A stretch of DNA of 64,000 nt from Ligilactobacillus animalis KCTC 3501 = DSM 20602 (GCF_001434535.1 NZ_AYYW01000037.1:30036-94035); one strand, 5' to 3'; positions 10,431 to 22,273 are shown, numbered from the stretch's first letter. Numbers and translations are program-made. The notes: generated from the letters alone by a model not told the origin.

Positions 10431-11885
10431 TTATTTTTTTATTACTTGGAGAAATCCTTTTAGTAATGAGCTAGTATTTGGATAACAGAGACTGGCTAGA
10501 ATAATAAAGCAAGGCATAAATTGAATCAAGTAGCGACTTCTGCCCCCTTCGAAAATCAATAGGAAGATAAAACCACCTAAAAGAGCAAGTCTAAAAAATT
10601 GAACTCCTGAGGTCTTATTCTTAAAACCTAAAAAGATAAAAGTCAAAAGTGCTATCCACCAGAGTTGAGCGACGAACTGAAAATCTTTAATATATTTTCC
10701 GGTAGTGTAGTAGATATTTTGGATCCAGTTTTTAGGTGTAGCCTCTGCTAAATTACCGTCAGCCATCCATCCTAATGAACCGTCAGCAGTATTATTTTTT
10801 TGCTTGAATAGTAGCCATTTAATATAGCCAACTGGTCCCATTTGTTTCAGATTTTTGTCAATTCGCTTAAGAGAATATTCATTGCGTTCATGCATATTTT
10901 TAGCACGCATCATTGCTTGATCTTGTTCAAGAGAATAGCCACCAGTTCCTTCCATTCCAATCGAAATAAAGTGAAGCAATGGTTTGCTTTTATTTGGGGT
11001 TATCGTTATATAATTTTGTCCTGAGATTTTATTTGATAATGTATAGGTTGTTCCTACAAAAGTCAGAAGCGTGAAGACTAGTAAGATAATTCGTGGAAAT
11101 ATCTTGTCAGTACTTATCAACCACCAAATAACAATAGCAATAAAAGGAATAACTGCAGATGGTTTAATAAAACAAGCCAATGCAGCTATTATCCCTAAAA
11201 ATAAAGTGAGAATGATTTTTAAAGATAGCTTTTCTGTTTTATTAGCTAAGATAAAAATAAATAGATAGAGCGCCACAAAAAACATCGACCAAGTATCAGT
11301 GTAAGGAACAATTATATATGGAAAGACCAATAGCCCCGTTAGCTGAATATAGATACTGTGTAAGACTAGTTTTTTATTTAGCATTGCTACAGTCAAAGTA
11401 TTGAAAACAACAGCTAAATCAACGAGGGCAAGGGTAAGTAAGCCTAAATTTTGCCAAGAAAGACCTAAGCCTAAAATGTCACGTAATTTCATCTGTAAGA
11501 ATAAAATATTTAAATTATTTGGGTTTAAACTAAAATAAAACTTTATAAAGCCATCGTCTGGTTGCCATTGAGCATTGTATACAGATGTCACATCGTAACC
11601 GATTTTTGTGCTAGAACTAAGTACAAAGTAAAGCTGGAATCCAAAAACTATAGCAGAGCAAACTGCTAAGGTCTGCCATTTCTTAAAGAATTTAGATATT
11701 TTAGGAAATAGCTTTAAAATTACGAATATTACAAGTCCTAAGACTAAAAGTGCAATTAATAGATCATTTGAAATATATTCAATATTCAAATTAGGAGAAC
11801 GAATAGCTGATAACCAGCTTATAGTAATTAAAATTAAGAATAATAGATACGTGATTTTATTTGTAAAAATATTAAGTGATTTCAT
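10431..11885 (-). CDS. Polytopic membrane protein, GT-C glycosyltransferase-like
   Basis: 484 residues with about 11-12 hydrophobic segments. The first is at residues 10-28. An extracytoplasmic stretch around residues 95-130 (GYDVTSVYNAQW, then FSLNPNNLNILF) resembles the large first loop of GT-C transferases that use lipid-linked sugars. The overall pattern also recalls the Gram-positive integral membrane family modelled as TIGR03766, from memory and not searched. It would glycosylate a surface polymer or protein; no substrate can be named. It stands alone, convergent with the glucan-binding genes. The ATG at 11885 has only a weak ribosome site (aggttg). Confidence 0.6.
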   Translation of the reverse strand: MKSLNIFTNKITYLLFLILITISWLSAIRSPNLNIEYISNDLLIALLVLGLVIFVILKLFPKISKFFKKWQTLAVCSAIVFGFQLYFVLSSSTKIGYDVTSVYNAQWQPDDGFIKFYFSLNPNNLNILFLQMKLRDILGLGLSWQNLGLLTLALVDLAVVFNTLTVAMLNKKLVLHSIYIQLTGLLVFPYIIVPYTDTWSMFFVALYLFIFILANKTEKLSLKIILTLFLGIIAALACFIKPSAVIPFIAIVIWWLISTDKIFPRIILLVFTLLTFVGTTYTLSNKISGQNYITITPNKSKPLLHFISIGMEGTGGYSLEQDQAMMRAKNMHERNEYSLKRIDKNLKQMGPVGYIKWLLFKQKNNTADGSLGWMADGNLAEATPKNWIQNIYYTTGKYIKDFQFVAQLWWIALLTFIFLGFKNKTSGVQFFRLALLGGFIFLLIFEGGRSRYLIQFMPCFIILASLCYPNTSSLLKGFLQVIKK

Positions 11886-12198
11886 ACTTCAACCTAACTT
11901 TCTAATTGTAATATAGTATAAATAATACCATAGAAAAAAGGTAATAATACATATATATTTATATTGTGCACTATTAAAATTGGATAAAAAACAGTACGTA
12001 CATGTTGAAAAAATTATAATTTAACTTTATATTATGGTTAAAGATATTAATTAAATAAAGCTGTTTCGAAATGGTTCGATCCAATTCATTTGGCATAAGA
12101 TCAATCTTTGTATCATCATTACAATTAAATGATATCTTTTAGATATTTTATAAAAGTTCACCAAGAAACTGCGATTTTAATCCAAGGGAGTGATCAAA
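11886..12198. other. AT-rich intergenic region between divergent genes
   Basis: 313 bases separating the membrane protein (minus) from the adhesin (plus). Very AT-rich with several possible -10 hexamers, but I could not fix a promoter with confidence. No coding frame, hairpin or known riboswitch is evident. It must hold both promoters. Confidence 0.5.
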
Positions 12199-15100
12199 GT
12201 GAAAAATATACACTTAAAAAAATATACTACCGAAGAAAAGCGACGATATAAACTCTACAAACGTAAAAAAACTTGGGTCGTAGCCGGAATAACGATGTTT
12301 AGCTCGGCTATTTTAATGCAGATGCCAGCTTTGGCAGATGAAACGACGGCTTTGACTTTAGGGGATACGACCTCGGTCCATGCGACCCCTGAAGCTAAGC
12401 CACCCGAAGCTGAGTCTGAGACTTTAGGATCAGCAGAAACACCAGTCGAAAGTGCGCAAACCCAAGCACAAGCAACCACGGCTCCAGAAGCTGAAGTGAC
12501 GCCGCAAACGTCAACCGATACAGCGACTGAAGCAGACTCTACGCAAACTGACACGCAAACAGATACTCCAACCGCCACACCAGCAGAACAGCCAGCAACT
12601 TCTGGTTTTCGTAAAGTAGCAGCTGAAAGTACGGTTGCCCAAGCTAATGCGACCGAGGATAGAGCGGTCCATGTAAATACGGTCACTGCAGACAATAGCG
12701 GGAATCTGTCATCCCAAACCGCCGCTGATGGTTCGACAGAGTATACATTTACAACTGATAATACCCGTTCGAGTGCGGGCAAGATCGGGATGACTTTTGA
12801 GTACACCGGGCAAAATGGTGATACTTTCAGTATGATCGTAAAACCTAATGCTGCTAAAGGTGGCGAGCTCGGGCTAGCTGCCAATTTAGATGCCACTGGT
12901 TCGCCCCAAAAGACTGCTTTAGGGGATGGAAGCTACAAATATACTTGGACGATAACCGGTGGGGCTGCCAATACCAATGTAACGGTAAAACAGACCGTTA
13001 AATCAAGTAATATTTTTACTGAAGAACTCAGAAACAGTGCTGAGGCTTACCAGCCCTATTTAAATTCGAGTTTAAACAATGATCTCTTGGTCAGTGGTGA
13101 TAATTATCAGATCAGTTTCTTGATCAACGATGTCCCGGCGCCAACTAGTTCAAATATCAAGATCATCTTAGAGAAGCGTTTAAATGTTACTGGGGCTAAA
13201 GTAGAGACTAAAGCAGATGCTTATGTGACCGATGGCAAGACCAATGTGACAGTCGACACTAATTATGTCTATGAAGTCACGACCATCAATGATAGCTTGC
13301 TCGCTGGAACTGTTCCAGCCGTTCGTGGTTTGGCTACAGTTCAGGTCCCTGTCCCAGAAAACTTTATCTTAGATGCAGATGAAACGAGTAAGTATTTGAT
13401 GCATACTAGTGATCCGTTTTTAAACGGTAATCTCAAGGTCAGTCAGCCTGGTGGAGCCGGAACGCCGATCATTATGACGACTACTTCCCCGATCGTATTT
13501 ACAAATAACAGTGCTAAATTGTCATTTATCGGGCGTTATACGAGTACCCAAACTTCGGGCCAAAGTGAAGCACCTTCTGGTTGGGTCGACTTGGGAGATG
13601 GTAAGAAACACTACTTTGGAGCAGTAAATATCGATACTGGTGAAGCTTTGGATCCGAGTGCGATCTCACCTGAAGCACGTGGCTTTGCCCAAAAAGTCTT
13701 ACCAAAAGAAGACCCGACAGTGCATGAAAATTATGGAGTCATCATTCACTATTCAAACAGTGAACAAAGTAGCAACGTAGATGTGACGCTTGTTTCTGAC
13801 TATAATAGTGTCAAAACTGATACGGGTACGAGTGAAGGCAATATCGACCCAGTCAAACGTCCAGTCTTAGCCAATGGCGATAGCTCAGCACCTGTGTTAT
13901 ACGCAGTTGGGTTGCTGGCTAATGGTTTGACTGAGTTTACCCCGACATATCATTTTGAATTTCCAGAGGAGATCACAACGACAGGGATCACTTTGCCGCT
14001 CAACAACGTGACTGATGATCATGCTGATTTTAAGTCCTATAATCCAGCGCAAAGTGGCTATACGGTCGTAGTTACTGGTTCGGATGGAACAAAGATCACC
14101 CAACGTCTCCAAGCGGGGGAAAATTACGATCCGTTGACAGGCCAGATCGATCATTTTGGTGAATTTAGAACAGGTAAAAAATTAGCAGCGGGCGTTAGGA
14201 TCGTAGCTTATGATGTAACGCCAGATGCTAAATATTATGCCAATGCTTACCAAAATTCGATCAATGGGACTACAAATCGTGAAGCTTTAAACGATATCAA
14301 TTCCGGGTTGATCAATATTTTGGGCCATCTAAATTCAAAAGCTCAATTGGGGCAGACCTATAAGTCAAAGATCCAGGTCGAATCCGAGAATAAACGCTTA
14401 ACGACTAATTTCCAAGTAGAAGTTTCAGAACCGTTGAAATTACCAGTTCAGGGCTATGGTGGACCGGAATCATACCTTGGAAACAAAGAGCCAACGACCT
14501 ATAAACCAGGTGATACCTTTACGTTAGGGTTAGAAACACTAGGGACAGTCTCTAAATCCGGTACCGGAAAAAACTTAGATGCTGGAGGCGTTTTAACTGG
14601 TAAGGGCAATAAAACGACGACTGACCTTCCAGGACATGCTTTAGCGGTCGAATATGGAACGATCAAAGAACCAATCGTGTATTTGACGCTCCCAGATCAA
14701 ACGACTTTGACGAATTTTAAAAATAGCGACCAATTTTATCAGGTAACATTCGATAAAAATCAAGTTGCCCCACAACCAAAGATCACCCAAAAACAAAATG
14801 CTGATGGTAAGACAGTGATGGTCTTGGATTGGACGGGAACTGGCTTTGAACTAAAACCAAAGATGCGGGTGCTGTTCAACTTGCAGGTTGTTTCTGATGC
14901 GGTCAATGGTTTTGATACGGGCTTATCGAAACAGGATCTCTATGTTTATAAGAAAAATGGTGGAGAGAGTGATCTATATACAGCTGATCAGCTAAAAAAT
15001 TAGGTGTGTCAACAGAAGGGCTTCAAGTCTATAAAGCTAATGTCAATAACGTTAATAATACCAGTTGGATCCAACTCGGTGGCGATACGAGCAATACAGA

Positions 15101-18100
15101 ATTAGCGCCACGCTTAAAGACCCAGATCACGTTTGATGATGGCTCAGTTGCACAAACGACCTTGGTCAATGATCCAAATGATAGGGTCTATTTTAAGATC
15201 GTTACTACCGAAGAGATCAAGCCGGCTCCATTGATCATGGGTACGGGAAATTATGCGTTGTCGGAAAAGGGGCTCAATTATCCAGCTAAAGACTACCTGA
15301 CAAAAGACGGGCAGCTAAAAGGGCTCCAGACCCTACAAATGGGGATAGTCAACAACTTAGCGACCCCATTGCAAAATGTGATCTCAGTCATGAATCTCCC
15401 TCAAGCAGGGATCACTGATGGCAATATTCCAAGTGCCGTACAAGAATTTACACTCAACCTCAGTGCGGCAGGTGAACTTGCTAAGGACACGACGAATAAT
15501 CATTTGCATGATGCGCATACACTTTATTATTCAACTAAAGCTGCGGTTTTAAGCACAGATGGTACGACCTTGATATTTGAAGATGGCACGACTTGGAAGA
15601 GTGGACAGCCAGTCCCAAGTGAGTTGTTGACTGCTGATCAAGTTACTGACTGGAGTACGATCAAAGCGTTAGTGATGGATATCCCAACTTTGAGTATGGG
15701 TAATAAGATCATTTATCATTTCCAAGCTTATTCACCAACTAGTGAAACGAATATGGGCAAGAAAGTCTCCTTGCGTCAAGTAGGTGGTTACACTGGTCAA
15801 AAGGCACTAGTCATCGGTACGATCACGTATGCCTATGGGGCCTATGCGACTATCAAGCATGTTGATCAAAATGGCAATTTGATCAATGGCTACCCTGATC
15901 TAGTAAGAAAAGCTACGCTAAATGAGACGACTGGTGAATATGAACTAGAAAATAATTATCTTTTAGGTGCATCAGGGCAAGCGTTGAAATTACCAACACT
16001 ACCAACGATCACAGGTTATAAATTCGTTGAAAATCAATATTCAAGTACGGTCTTTAAAGCCGATGGATCAACTGTGATCACTCGGGTCTATCAAGTCGAA
16101 CAGGCTCGCTTGTTTGAAGATTCGCTCAAAGGTAAATTACTTGACCAAGCCACTGGTGATCCGCAAGCAAATAACGGTAGTCAAACACCAACTGGGGTCA
16201 GTGAGATCCAATTTACAGTGACGGATGCTCAGTTGAAAAAGCCGGGCTATACCTACAAGATCACGGTTGTTGATCAAAATGGTACTTTATTGAGCAACAA
16301 GGAATATACTAGTTTAGCAGAAGCTTTGGATGTTTGGGGAGTTTTTGATGATAAGACCGATGGGCAAGTTGCAACGCAAAACTTCATCGTCAAATATACC
16401 GCTGATTTCCAAAAAGCAGTGGTGATCAGTACTAATGATCCACAAAAACAGGTCCCAGAGACTGTTGAAAAAGCTTCTACGACAGCTCCGTATTTCAATG
16501 ATGGTCAGACTGCTGGCTTGATGTTCTATGATCAAACAGGAGCTCCAGTGCTTTCCGATACGTTATTTGAACGGGCTGGTTATCGTTACACGGTAGTCGC
16601 TCCAGATGGAAAGACCTATGCCAATATGGCAGAAGCCTTGGCTGCTAAATTGACATTTGATAATACTGATAACCTGGGAAATACTGATCAGGCGATCTAA
16701 GTTTATCAAGTGAACTATGTTGAAGATATCCAAGCTTTACGCATAACGATCATTGATGATACTACTAAAACAGAGCTCCGCACAAATAAGTTGTTAGGTC
16801 AAGGACTAGCTGGGGCAAAAGTCAGCGACCAAACGCTCAATGACTATCAAGCTTTGATCAAACAGTATCTCGATAAAGGTTATGAGCTCGTGGAACCAGT
16901 TGAATTGCCAACTAACTATGATAATGATCCGGCTAAAGATCAATTAGTCACTTTGCATCTCACGCATGGGACAAGAACACAAGCCGGGGCAAGTAAGGTC
17001 GTAACGGAAACGATCACTTATGTCTACGGTAATGGTCCTAAAAAAGGTCAAACAGCAGCTGAAACAGTGACTAAAGACTATACTTTCACTTCAGTTGATA
17101 CCATAGATGCTGTGACCAGCGCAGTCCTTACGACTGTCTGGAGTGATGGGCAAATGACTACACCAGTCACAAGTCCAAGTATCACAGGTTATACGCCTGA
17201 TATCGCTGAAGTTTCAAGTCAAGAGATCACGCATGATTCGGCGTCGTTGACGACAGTCGTGACTTACACGGCGGGCGAGCAGACAGTCAAAGTGCATTAT
17301 ATCGATGTTTACGGAACAGAGTCTGATCTGACTGCTGGTAAAGAGCTCACTGCGCAAATGCAAACGATCACGGGTGAAGCAGGTGCAAATTATACCAATA
17401 CTTTATGGGATCATGCAGCGGCTGGCTATGAGTTATTCCAAGCGCAACCAGAGGCCAGTGCAGGGACCTTTGATGAAGATCCTGATACTGAACAAAGCTA
17501 CTATGTTTACTTGACGCATAGAATGGAACAAGTTCAAGGAACTCCAGTGACAGTTGGCCAAACGATCAATTATGTTTACAAGACCGGTCCTAAAGCTGAG
17601 CAGATCGCAAGTCCAAGCCAACAAAGCTCACTCACATTTGTCCCAACGCATACGGTCGATCAAGTGACAAAACAAAATGTCGGTGAACCAGTTTGGGCAC
17701 CAGCGACCGCCGAATTTAGCGCGGTCACCAGCCCAACGATCACAGGTTACACGGCAGATAAAGCGATGATCGAAGCGCTGACCGTCGATCCAAGTTCCGC
17801 AGATAGCACAGTGACGGTCTACTACGAAGCTAACGAGCAACGTTTGACCTACACGGTGATCGACGATACTACCGGTGAAGTTTTAGTTGATAAGCAGCTT
17901 TTGGCAAGTGGCGATAGTACAAGTGTTATCCCGAACGCTGTTACGGATAAATACCGCGATATCATTGAAGCGTACGAAGCTCAAGGATATGTGCTTGTAA
18001 GTTCCGAAAGTTTACCAGCTAATTTTGATGCTGACGATGCGGTCGATCAAAATGTAACGCTCCATTTAGCACATGGAACCAAACAAGTTGCTGGTAAGAG

Positions 18101-20334
18101 CAAGACGGTAACTCAAACTATAAATTATCTCTACGGTAATGGTCCAAAACAAGGACAAACTGCAGCTTCTCAAGTGCACAAAGACTACAGCTTTACGTCA
18201 GTTGATACAGTTGATGCGGTAACTGGTGAGACCTTGGCGACCGTTTGGAGTCCCGCCCGATTGACAGATGCTGTTGTGAGTCCAGTGATCACAGGTTATA
18301 TCTTTGATAAAGCCACGATCGCTAGCCAAGAAGTGATGGCAGATTCGGTCGGGTTAGAAGAGACGGTCATTTATACGGCTGGGGAACAGCTAGTCAAGGT
18401 ACACTATGTTGATGTTTATGGGAATGAGACTGATCTAACTACTGGTAAAGAACTCACAGATCATATGCAGACCTTGACTGGGGCGGCTGGTTCAACGTAC
18501 ACCAATGTCTTGTGGAACTACGAACAAGCCGGTTACAAGCTAGTTCAAGCCCAACCAGAAGCAAGTGCGGGGAACTTTGATGAAGATCCAGAAGCTGAAC
18601 AAAACTACTATGTTCACTTGACTCATGCTACTAAACAAGTTGCCGGTCCAACTAAGACCGTAACGCAGACGGTGGAATATATCTATGGCAATGGACCTAA
18701 GCAAGGCCAACCAGTGGCAGAGACGGTGACTAAAGACTACAACTTCACTGCGGTCGATACGATCGATGTCGTGACTGGCGAAGTTATCCAAACGACTTGG
18801 AGTGCGGCCCAAATGACAGCCACCGTACCAAGTCCAAATATCACCGGTTATATTCCAAATGTAGCCGAAGTATCCGGGCAAAACATTACGCATGCTTCAG
18901 CACCACTGACAACAGTTGTGACTTATACGGGCGGGTGAGCAGCGTGTAAAAGTTCACTATGTTGATGTTTACGGGACTGAAACTGATCTAAGTGCAGGTA
19001 AGGAACTCACGGCTCAAATGCAAAACTTTGCTGGGGCAGCCGGTTCGACGTATACCAATACTTTGTGGGACTACGCGCAAGCTGGTTACAAGCTAGTTCA
19101 AGCTCAACCAGAAGCAAGTACAGGGAACTTTGATGAAGATCCTGAAGTCGAACAAAACTACTATGTTTACCTGACTCACGATACTAAGCAAGTTGCTGGT
19201 CAGACTAAGACCGTAACGCAGACAGTAGAATATATCTATGGCAATGGGCCTAAGCAAGGCCAACCAGTGACTCAGGCTGTGGTGCAAACTTACATCTTTA
19301 CTGCAACTGAAACGCTTGATGCAGTGACAGGTGAAGTCTTAGCGATTGCTTGGAGCCCGGCTCAGATGACTACTGCGATCACAAGTCCACGGATCGCTGG
19401 GTACAGTGCTGATAAAGAGGCAATGGCCAGCCAAAGTATCACGCATACGACACCTGATCAAACGCTGATCGTGTCATATACCGCCGATTCACAGGTCGTT
19501 AAAGTCCATTATATTGATGTCTATGGTGATCAAGAACGTGAATTGCTAGCTCAGACTCAAACACTCACGGGAACTACTGATGAAAGCTATGACAATGTAC
19601 TCTGGAATTATGCACAAGCCGGTTATGAGTTAGTAAAAGCTCAACCAGAAGCAAGTGCAGGCGTATTTGATGCTGATCGTGAAACTGACCAACACTACTA
19701 CGTTTACTTGACGCATAAAATGCAACAAGTGACTGGTGTTCCAGTGATCATAACCGATACGATCAACTACATTTACGGAAATGGACCTAAGCAAGGTCAG
19801 CCTGTGAGCCCAGCAGTTGTCGTGACGAAGACCTTTGTGCCACTTTACACGGTCGATGCGGTGACAGGTGATATCATCGAAACGACTTGGAGTGGAGATG
19901 GTGTGATCGAGGCAAGTCAAGTCCCTGAGATCTCAGGCTATACTCCAGATAAGACAATGATCGCTGAACGGATCTTAACGCCAACGATGGAAAACCAAAG
20001 CCAAACCGTTTACTATATGTTGGATGAAAAACCAGCAGTCGATGAAACGCCTGAACCAGAGAGACCAACTGAGACGGTGGATAAAGAGCCAGGTATCGGG
20101 TCTGATGAAAAGCAAGAAGAACAAAATGAGCCACCAAAACAAGTAACAACAACACAAACTTCTTCAGTGGACAAAGAAAAGACTGCGCCAATTAAGGAAG
20201 GTCAAACTGTCACAGAATTGCCACAAACTGGCGATGCTGCGACTGAAAAAACGACCTTTGTGGGAGCTATGTTAGCTACTTTAGCGGGTCTATTGGGATT
20301 TGTTACAACTAAGCGCAAAAAAGAAGATAAATAA
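12199..20334 (+). pseudogene. Giant mucus-binding (Mub/MucBP-type) LPQTG adhesin with three inactivating lesions
   Basis: One gene of about 2,710 codons, now in pieces. The GTG at 12199 is preferred because aagggag (12184-12190) lies eight bases upstream. The N-terminus has a KxYKxGKxW-like signal (KLYKRKKTW, with the usual Gly replaced) and a Thr/Ala/Glu-rich linker. A beta-rich head of over 1,000 residues follows. Six repeats of about 185 residues with KVHYVDVYG and YIYGNGPKQGQ motifs resemble Mub B2/MucBP_2 units. The C-terminus carries LPQTG, a membrane helix and a KRKKEDK tail for sortase anchoring. Lesions: A-run of six at 14994-14999 where seven would keep frame (stop at 15001); in-frame TAA at 16698-16700; extra G at 18929-18931 (stop at 18936). 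Repairing all three restores one frame. Only the secreted but unanchored N-terminal 935 residues could be made as written. Confidence 0.93.
16701..20030 (+). repeat. Six Mub-type repeats of about 550-575 bp in the adhesin
   Basis: Repeats start near 16701, 17278, 17838, 18387, 18939 and 19494. Each runs from a (V)KVHYVDVYG or LTYTVIDD strand through YEL(V/F)QAQPEASAG, a YYVYLTH segment, a YGNGPKQGQ loop and an ITGYTPD-like end. The copies ending near 18938 and 19490 are the most alike at DNA level. The frameshift at 18929-18931 lies at the junction of repeats four and five. Confidence 0.85.
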
Positions 20335-20341
20335 TCAAAAT

Positions 20342-20385
20342 AAAAATCGGCGTCTGATCTGAAATGATCAGCGCCGATTTTTTTA
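20342..20385. terminator. Bidirectional terminator between adhesin and VOC gene
   Basis: aaaaatcggcg...tgatc and gatca...cgccgatttttt form a long GC-rich stem with A and T flanks. It serves the adhesin on plus and the VOC/MATE operon on minus. Confidence 0.92.
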
Positions 20386-20760
20386 GTATTCTGAGATCTC
20401 GATCAAATTACCATCGGGATCGTTGATGTAGATCGAAGTCATCTTTCCGTTAGCCCCAGTTTTAGTGAGGGGTCCGGCAATGATATCGACAAAATAACTT
20501 TTGAGATGGTTGATATCATCGTCGAGGTCATCGCCTGTGACTAAGCATAAGTCAGCACTGCCGACTGTGGGCGTTTTGGCGATCAAAGCATCTTTACGTG
20601 TAGTGGTCTGGAGTTTCAGCAGTTGATGTCCACAGCGCAAAGTTGCTACGGTTTCTGTTTCTTCTAAGATGGGCATATCAAAAACTTCGTGGTAAAAGCG
20701 AGTTGCCCGGGCCAGATCGCTGACCGTTAAAACGATATGATCTAAACGTTTGATTTTCAA
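20383..20760 (-). CDS. VOC/glyoxalase-family protein
   Basis: About 125 residues forming a single vicinal-oxygen-chelate domain: LDHIVLTVSDL at the N-terminus, FYHEVFDMPILEE, and DPDGNLIEISEY at the C-terminus, with the usual metal-ligand His near the start and Glu near the end. Members include glyoxalases, dioxygenases and antibiotic-modifying thiol transferases; the substrate here is unknown. TTG at 20760 is preferred because agagg lies eight bases upstream. A GTG at 20769 is in frame and overlaps the MATE stop codon (GTGA) but has no ribosome site. It is the second gene of an operon with the MATE exporter. Confidence 0.8.
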   Translation of the reverse strand: MKIKRLDHIVLTVSDLARATRFYHEVFDMPILEETETVATLRCGHQLLKLQTTTRKDALIAKTPTVGSADLCLVTGDDLDDDINHLKSYFVDIIAGPLTKTGANGKMTSIYINDPDGNLIEISEY

Positions 20761-20765
20761 AGAGG

Positions 20766-22088
20766 TCACCTCTGATCAATATTTTTTAAAGCATTAGTTA
20801 AAAAGTACAGGCCTAGAGCACAGACGCACGCTTCAGTAAAGGGTACGCTGAGCCAAACACCATTTAGGCCAAAGAGTGCTGCAAAGATAAAAACAGCACT
20901 GATCAAAATAAAATAGCCCCGCAGTAATGAGAGGGTAAAGGCTGATTTAGCTTTTTCGATTGCGACCAGTGATAACATGATCACGAGATTTTGGCTAGCA
21001 AAGAAGACACTGATAAAGTACAGTGGCAAAGCATGTATTGCGATCTGCGCTAGTTGTGCGGAGTGATCGTGGTTAAAGACACTGACGATCGGTGTTTTGA
21101 AGAAAACTAAGATAAAATACAGTATACACGAAAGGCCAAGAGCAATCTGTAAGCCAAGTCTGATCGCAGTTTTGACGTTTTTAAGGTCGCGTTTGCCATA
21201 TTCACGACTAGCGATCGGTTGAACACCTAGTGCGATCCCATTTGAGAGAGCTAAGACGACGATCGCAATGTTAGCGATGACACCGTAAGCTGCTACGGCT
21301 GCATTGCCACTCAGTTTGAGTAAGACCCAGTTAAAGGCAAAGATACTGACCCCTGTACTCATTTCCGTTAAAAAGGACGGTATCCCTAGGCTAGCAGCCT
21401 GTTTGAGATTTTTGAACTCAGGTAGAGCAAATTTTAATTGCAATTTACGTGCGGGATACTTCCGGTGCCATGTTAAGATCGTTAAGCTAGTCAGGGGTGA
21501 AAAGATCGTTGCGATCGCAGCCCCAATCATGTGTAGCTGGAAAACAAAGATCAAGAGCCAATCTAAAAAAACGACCACTAATGTAGCAGTCAAAGTTGCG
21601 ATCATGGTCAATTGCGGGTTGCCATCATTTCTAATGAAGTTGACACAGACGTAATTGATCATGAAAAATGGGGCTCCGAGCGAAATTATCCTAAAATAGC
21701 CCAGTGCGATCCCCATGGTCTGCGAATCGGCCCCTAACAGCGTCAAAATCTGCTGCGGGAAGAGATTTAGCAAAAGCGCCAATAAACTCCCTAGCCCAAA
21801 ACAAAAGATGAGTAACTGCCCAAAAAGGGTCGCGACTTTTTCAGGTTGTTTGAGCTTGTGGATCGAGTAGATCGTTGAACCACCGATCCCAAATAACAGA
21901 CCAAGTGCGTTAAAGAAATTAAACATGGGTAGCGAGATGTTCAAAGCTGCTAAGCCGAGCATCCCCCCCGCGGCTGCAATGAAGACCGTATCGACTAGAA
22001 CGTAAAGTGACAGTCCGGATGAAGCAAAAATATTGCGAATGATATATTGCCCGACTTCACGCCGGATCTGTGGTGTAGAATCTTGCAA
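20766..22088 (-). CDS. MATE-family efflux transporter
   Basis: 440 residues with about 12 membrane helices in two halves, for example LGIPSFLTEMSTGVSIFAFNW starting the second half. The family exports drugs or metabolites in exchange for Na+ or H+. TTG at 22088 is chosen: ggaggg lies six bases upstream and it gives an N-terminus (QDSTPQIRREVGQYIIRNIF) and length usual for the family. An ATG at 22169 would add 27 residues with little hydrophobicity. Its stop overlaps the VOC gene start region, so the two are likely co-transcribed. Substrate not determinable. Confidence 0.9.
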   Translation of the reverse strand: MQDSTPQIRREVGQYIIRNIFASSGLSLYVLVDTVFIAAAGGMLGLAALNISLPMFNFFNALGLLFGIGGSTIYSIHKLKQPEKVATLFGQLLIFCFGLGSLLALLLNLFPQQILTLLGADSQTMGIALGYFRIISLGAPFFMINYVCVNFIRNDGNPQLTMIATLTATLVVVFLDWLLIFVFQLHMIGAAIATIFSPLTSLTILTWHRKYPARKLQLKFALPEFKNLKQAASLGIPSFLTEMSTGVSIFAFNWVLLKLSGNAAVAAYGVIANIAIVVLALSNGIALGVQPIASREYGKRDLKNVKTAIRLGLQIALGLSCILYFILVFFKTPIVSVFNHDHSAQLAQIAIHALPLYFISVFFASQNLVIMLSLVAIEKAKSAFTLSLLRGYFILISAVFIFAALFGLNGVWLSVPFTEACVCALGLYFLTNALKNIDQR

Positions 22089-22257
22089 AAAAATCCCTCC
22101 ATAAACTGAACTTTCCTCTATCAAAATTGATCGCCTGTTAGAAAGTTCCGATATGTTATTTTTTGGCAAAACCCGGCGATTTTGCGTCCCTTATTTCGAT
22201 TTCAACGTTACTGAGTTTAGCAGATTTAGATAAAAAAAGCCAGTCTGGCTAATTTTC

Positions 22258-22273
22258 TGTTAAACGTTTAACA
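22258..22273. promoter_or_regulatory. Perfect 16-bp palindrome, probable LacI-family operator
   Basis: TGTTAAACGTTTAACA lies 87 bases upstream of the fructokinase start. A central CG in an AT-rich perfect palindrome is typical of LacI/GalR-family operators, including sucrose repressor (ScrR)-type sites. No LacI-family gene is in this window, so the regulator is elsewhere. Confidence 0.55.

Noticed and set aside
12255-12896. 213-codon open frame on the minus strand inside the adhesin gene
   Set aside because: It is antisense to the Thr/Ala-rich N-terminal linker, has no ribosome site and reads as Val/Ser-rich low complexity; an effect of codon bias on the other strand.
14990-15010. Programmed ribosomal frameshifting at the A run in the adhesin
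   Set aside because: A run is present but there is no clear slippery heptamer plus stimulatory structure, and two later lesions would still block translation.
16701-20030. Repeats considered as a CRISPR array
   Set aside because: Units are about 550 bases, in frame with the adhesin and encode Mub-type domains.
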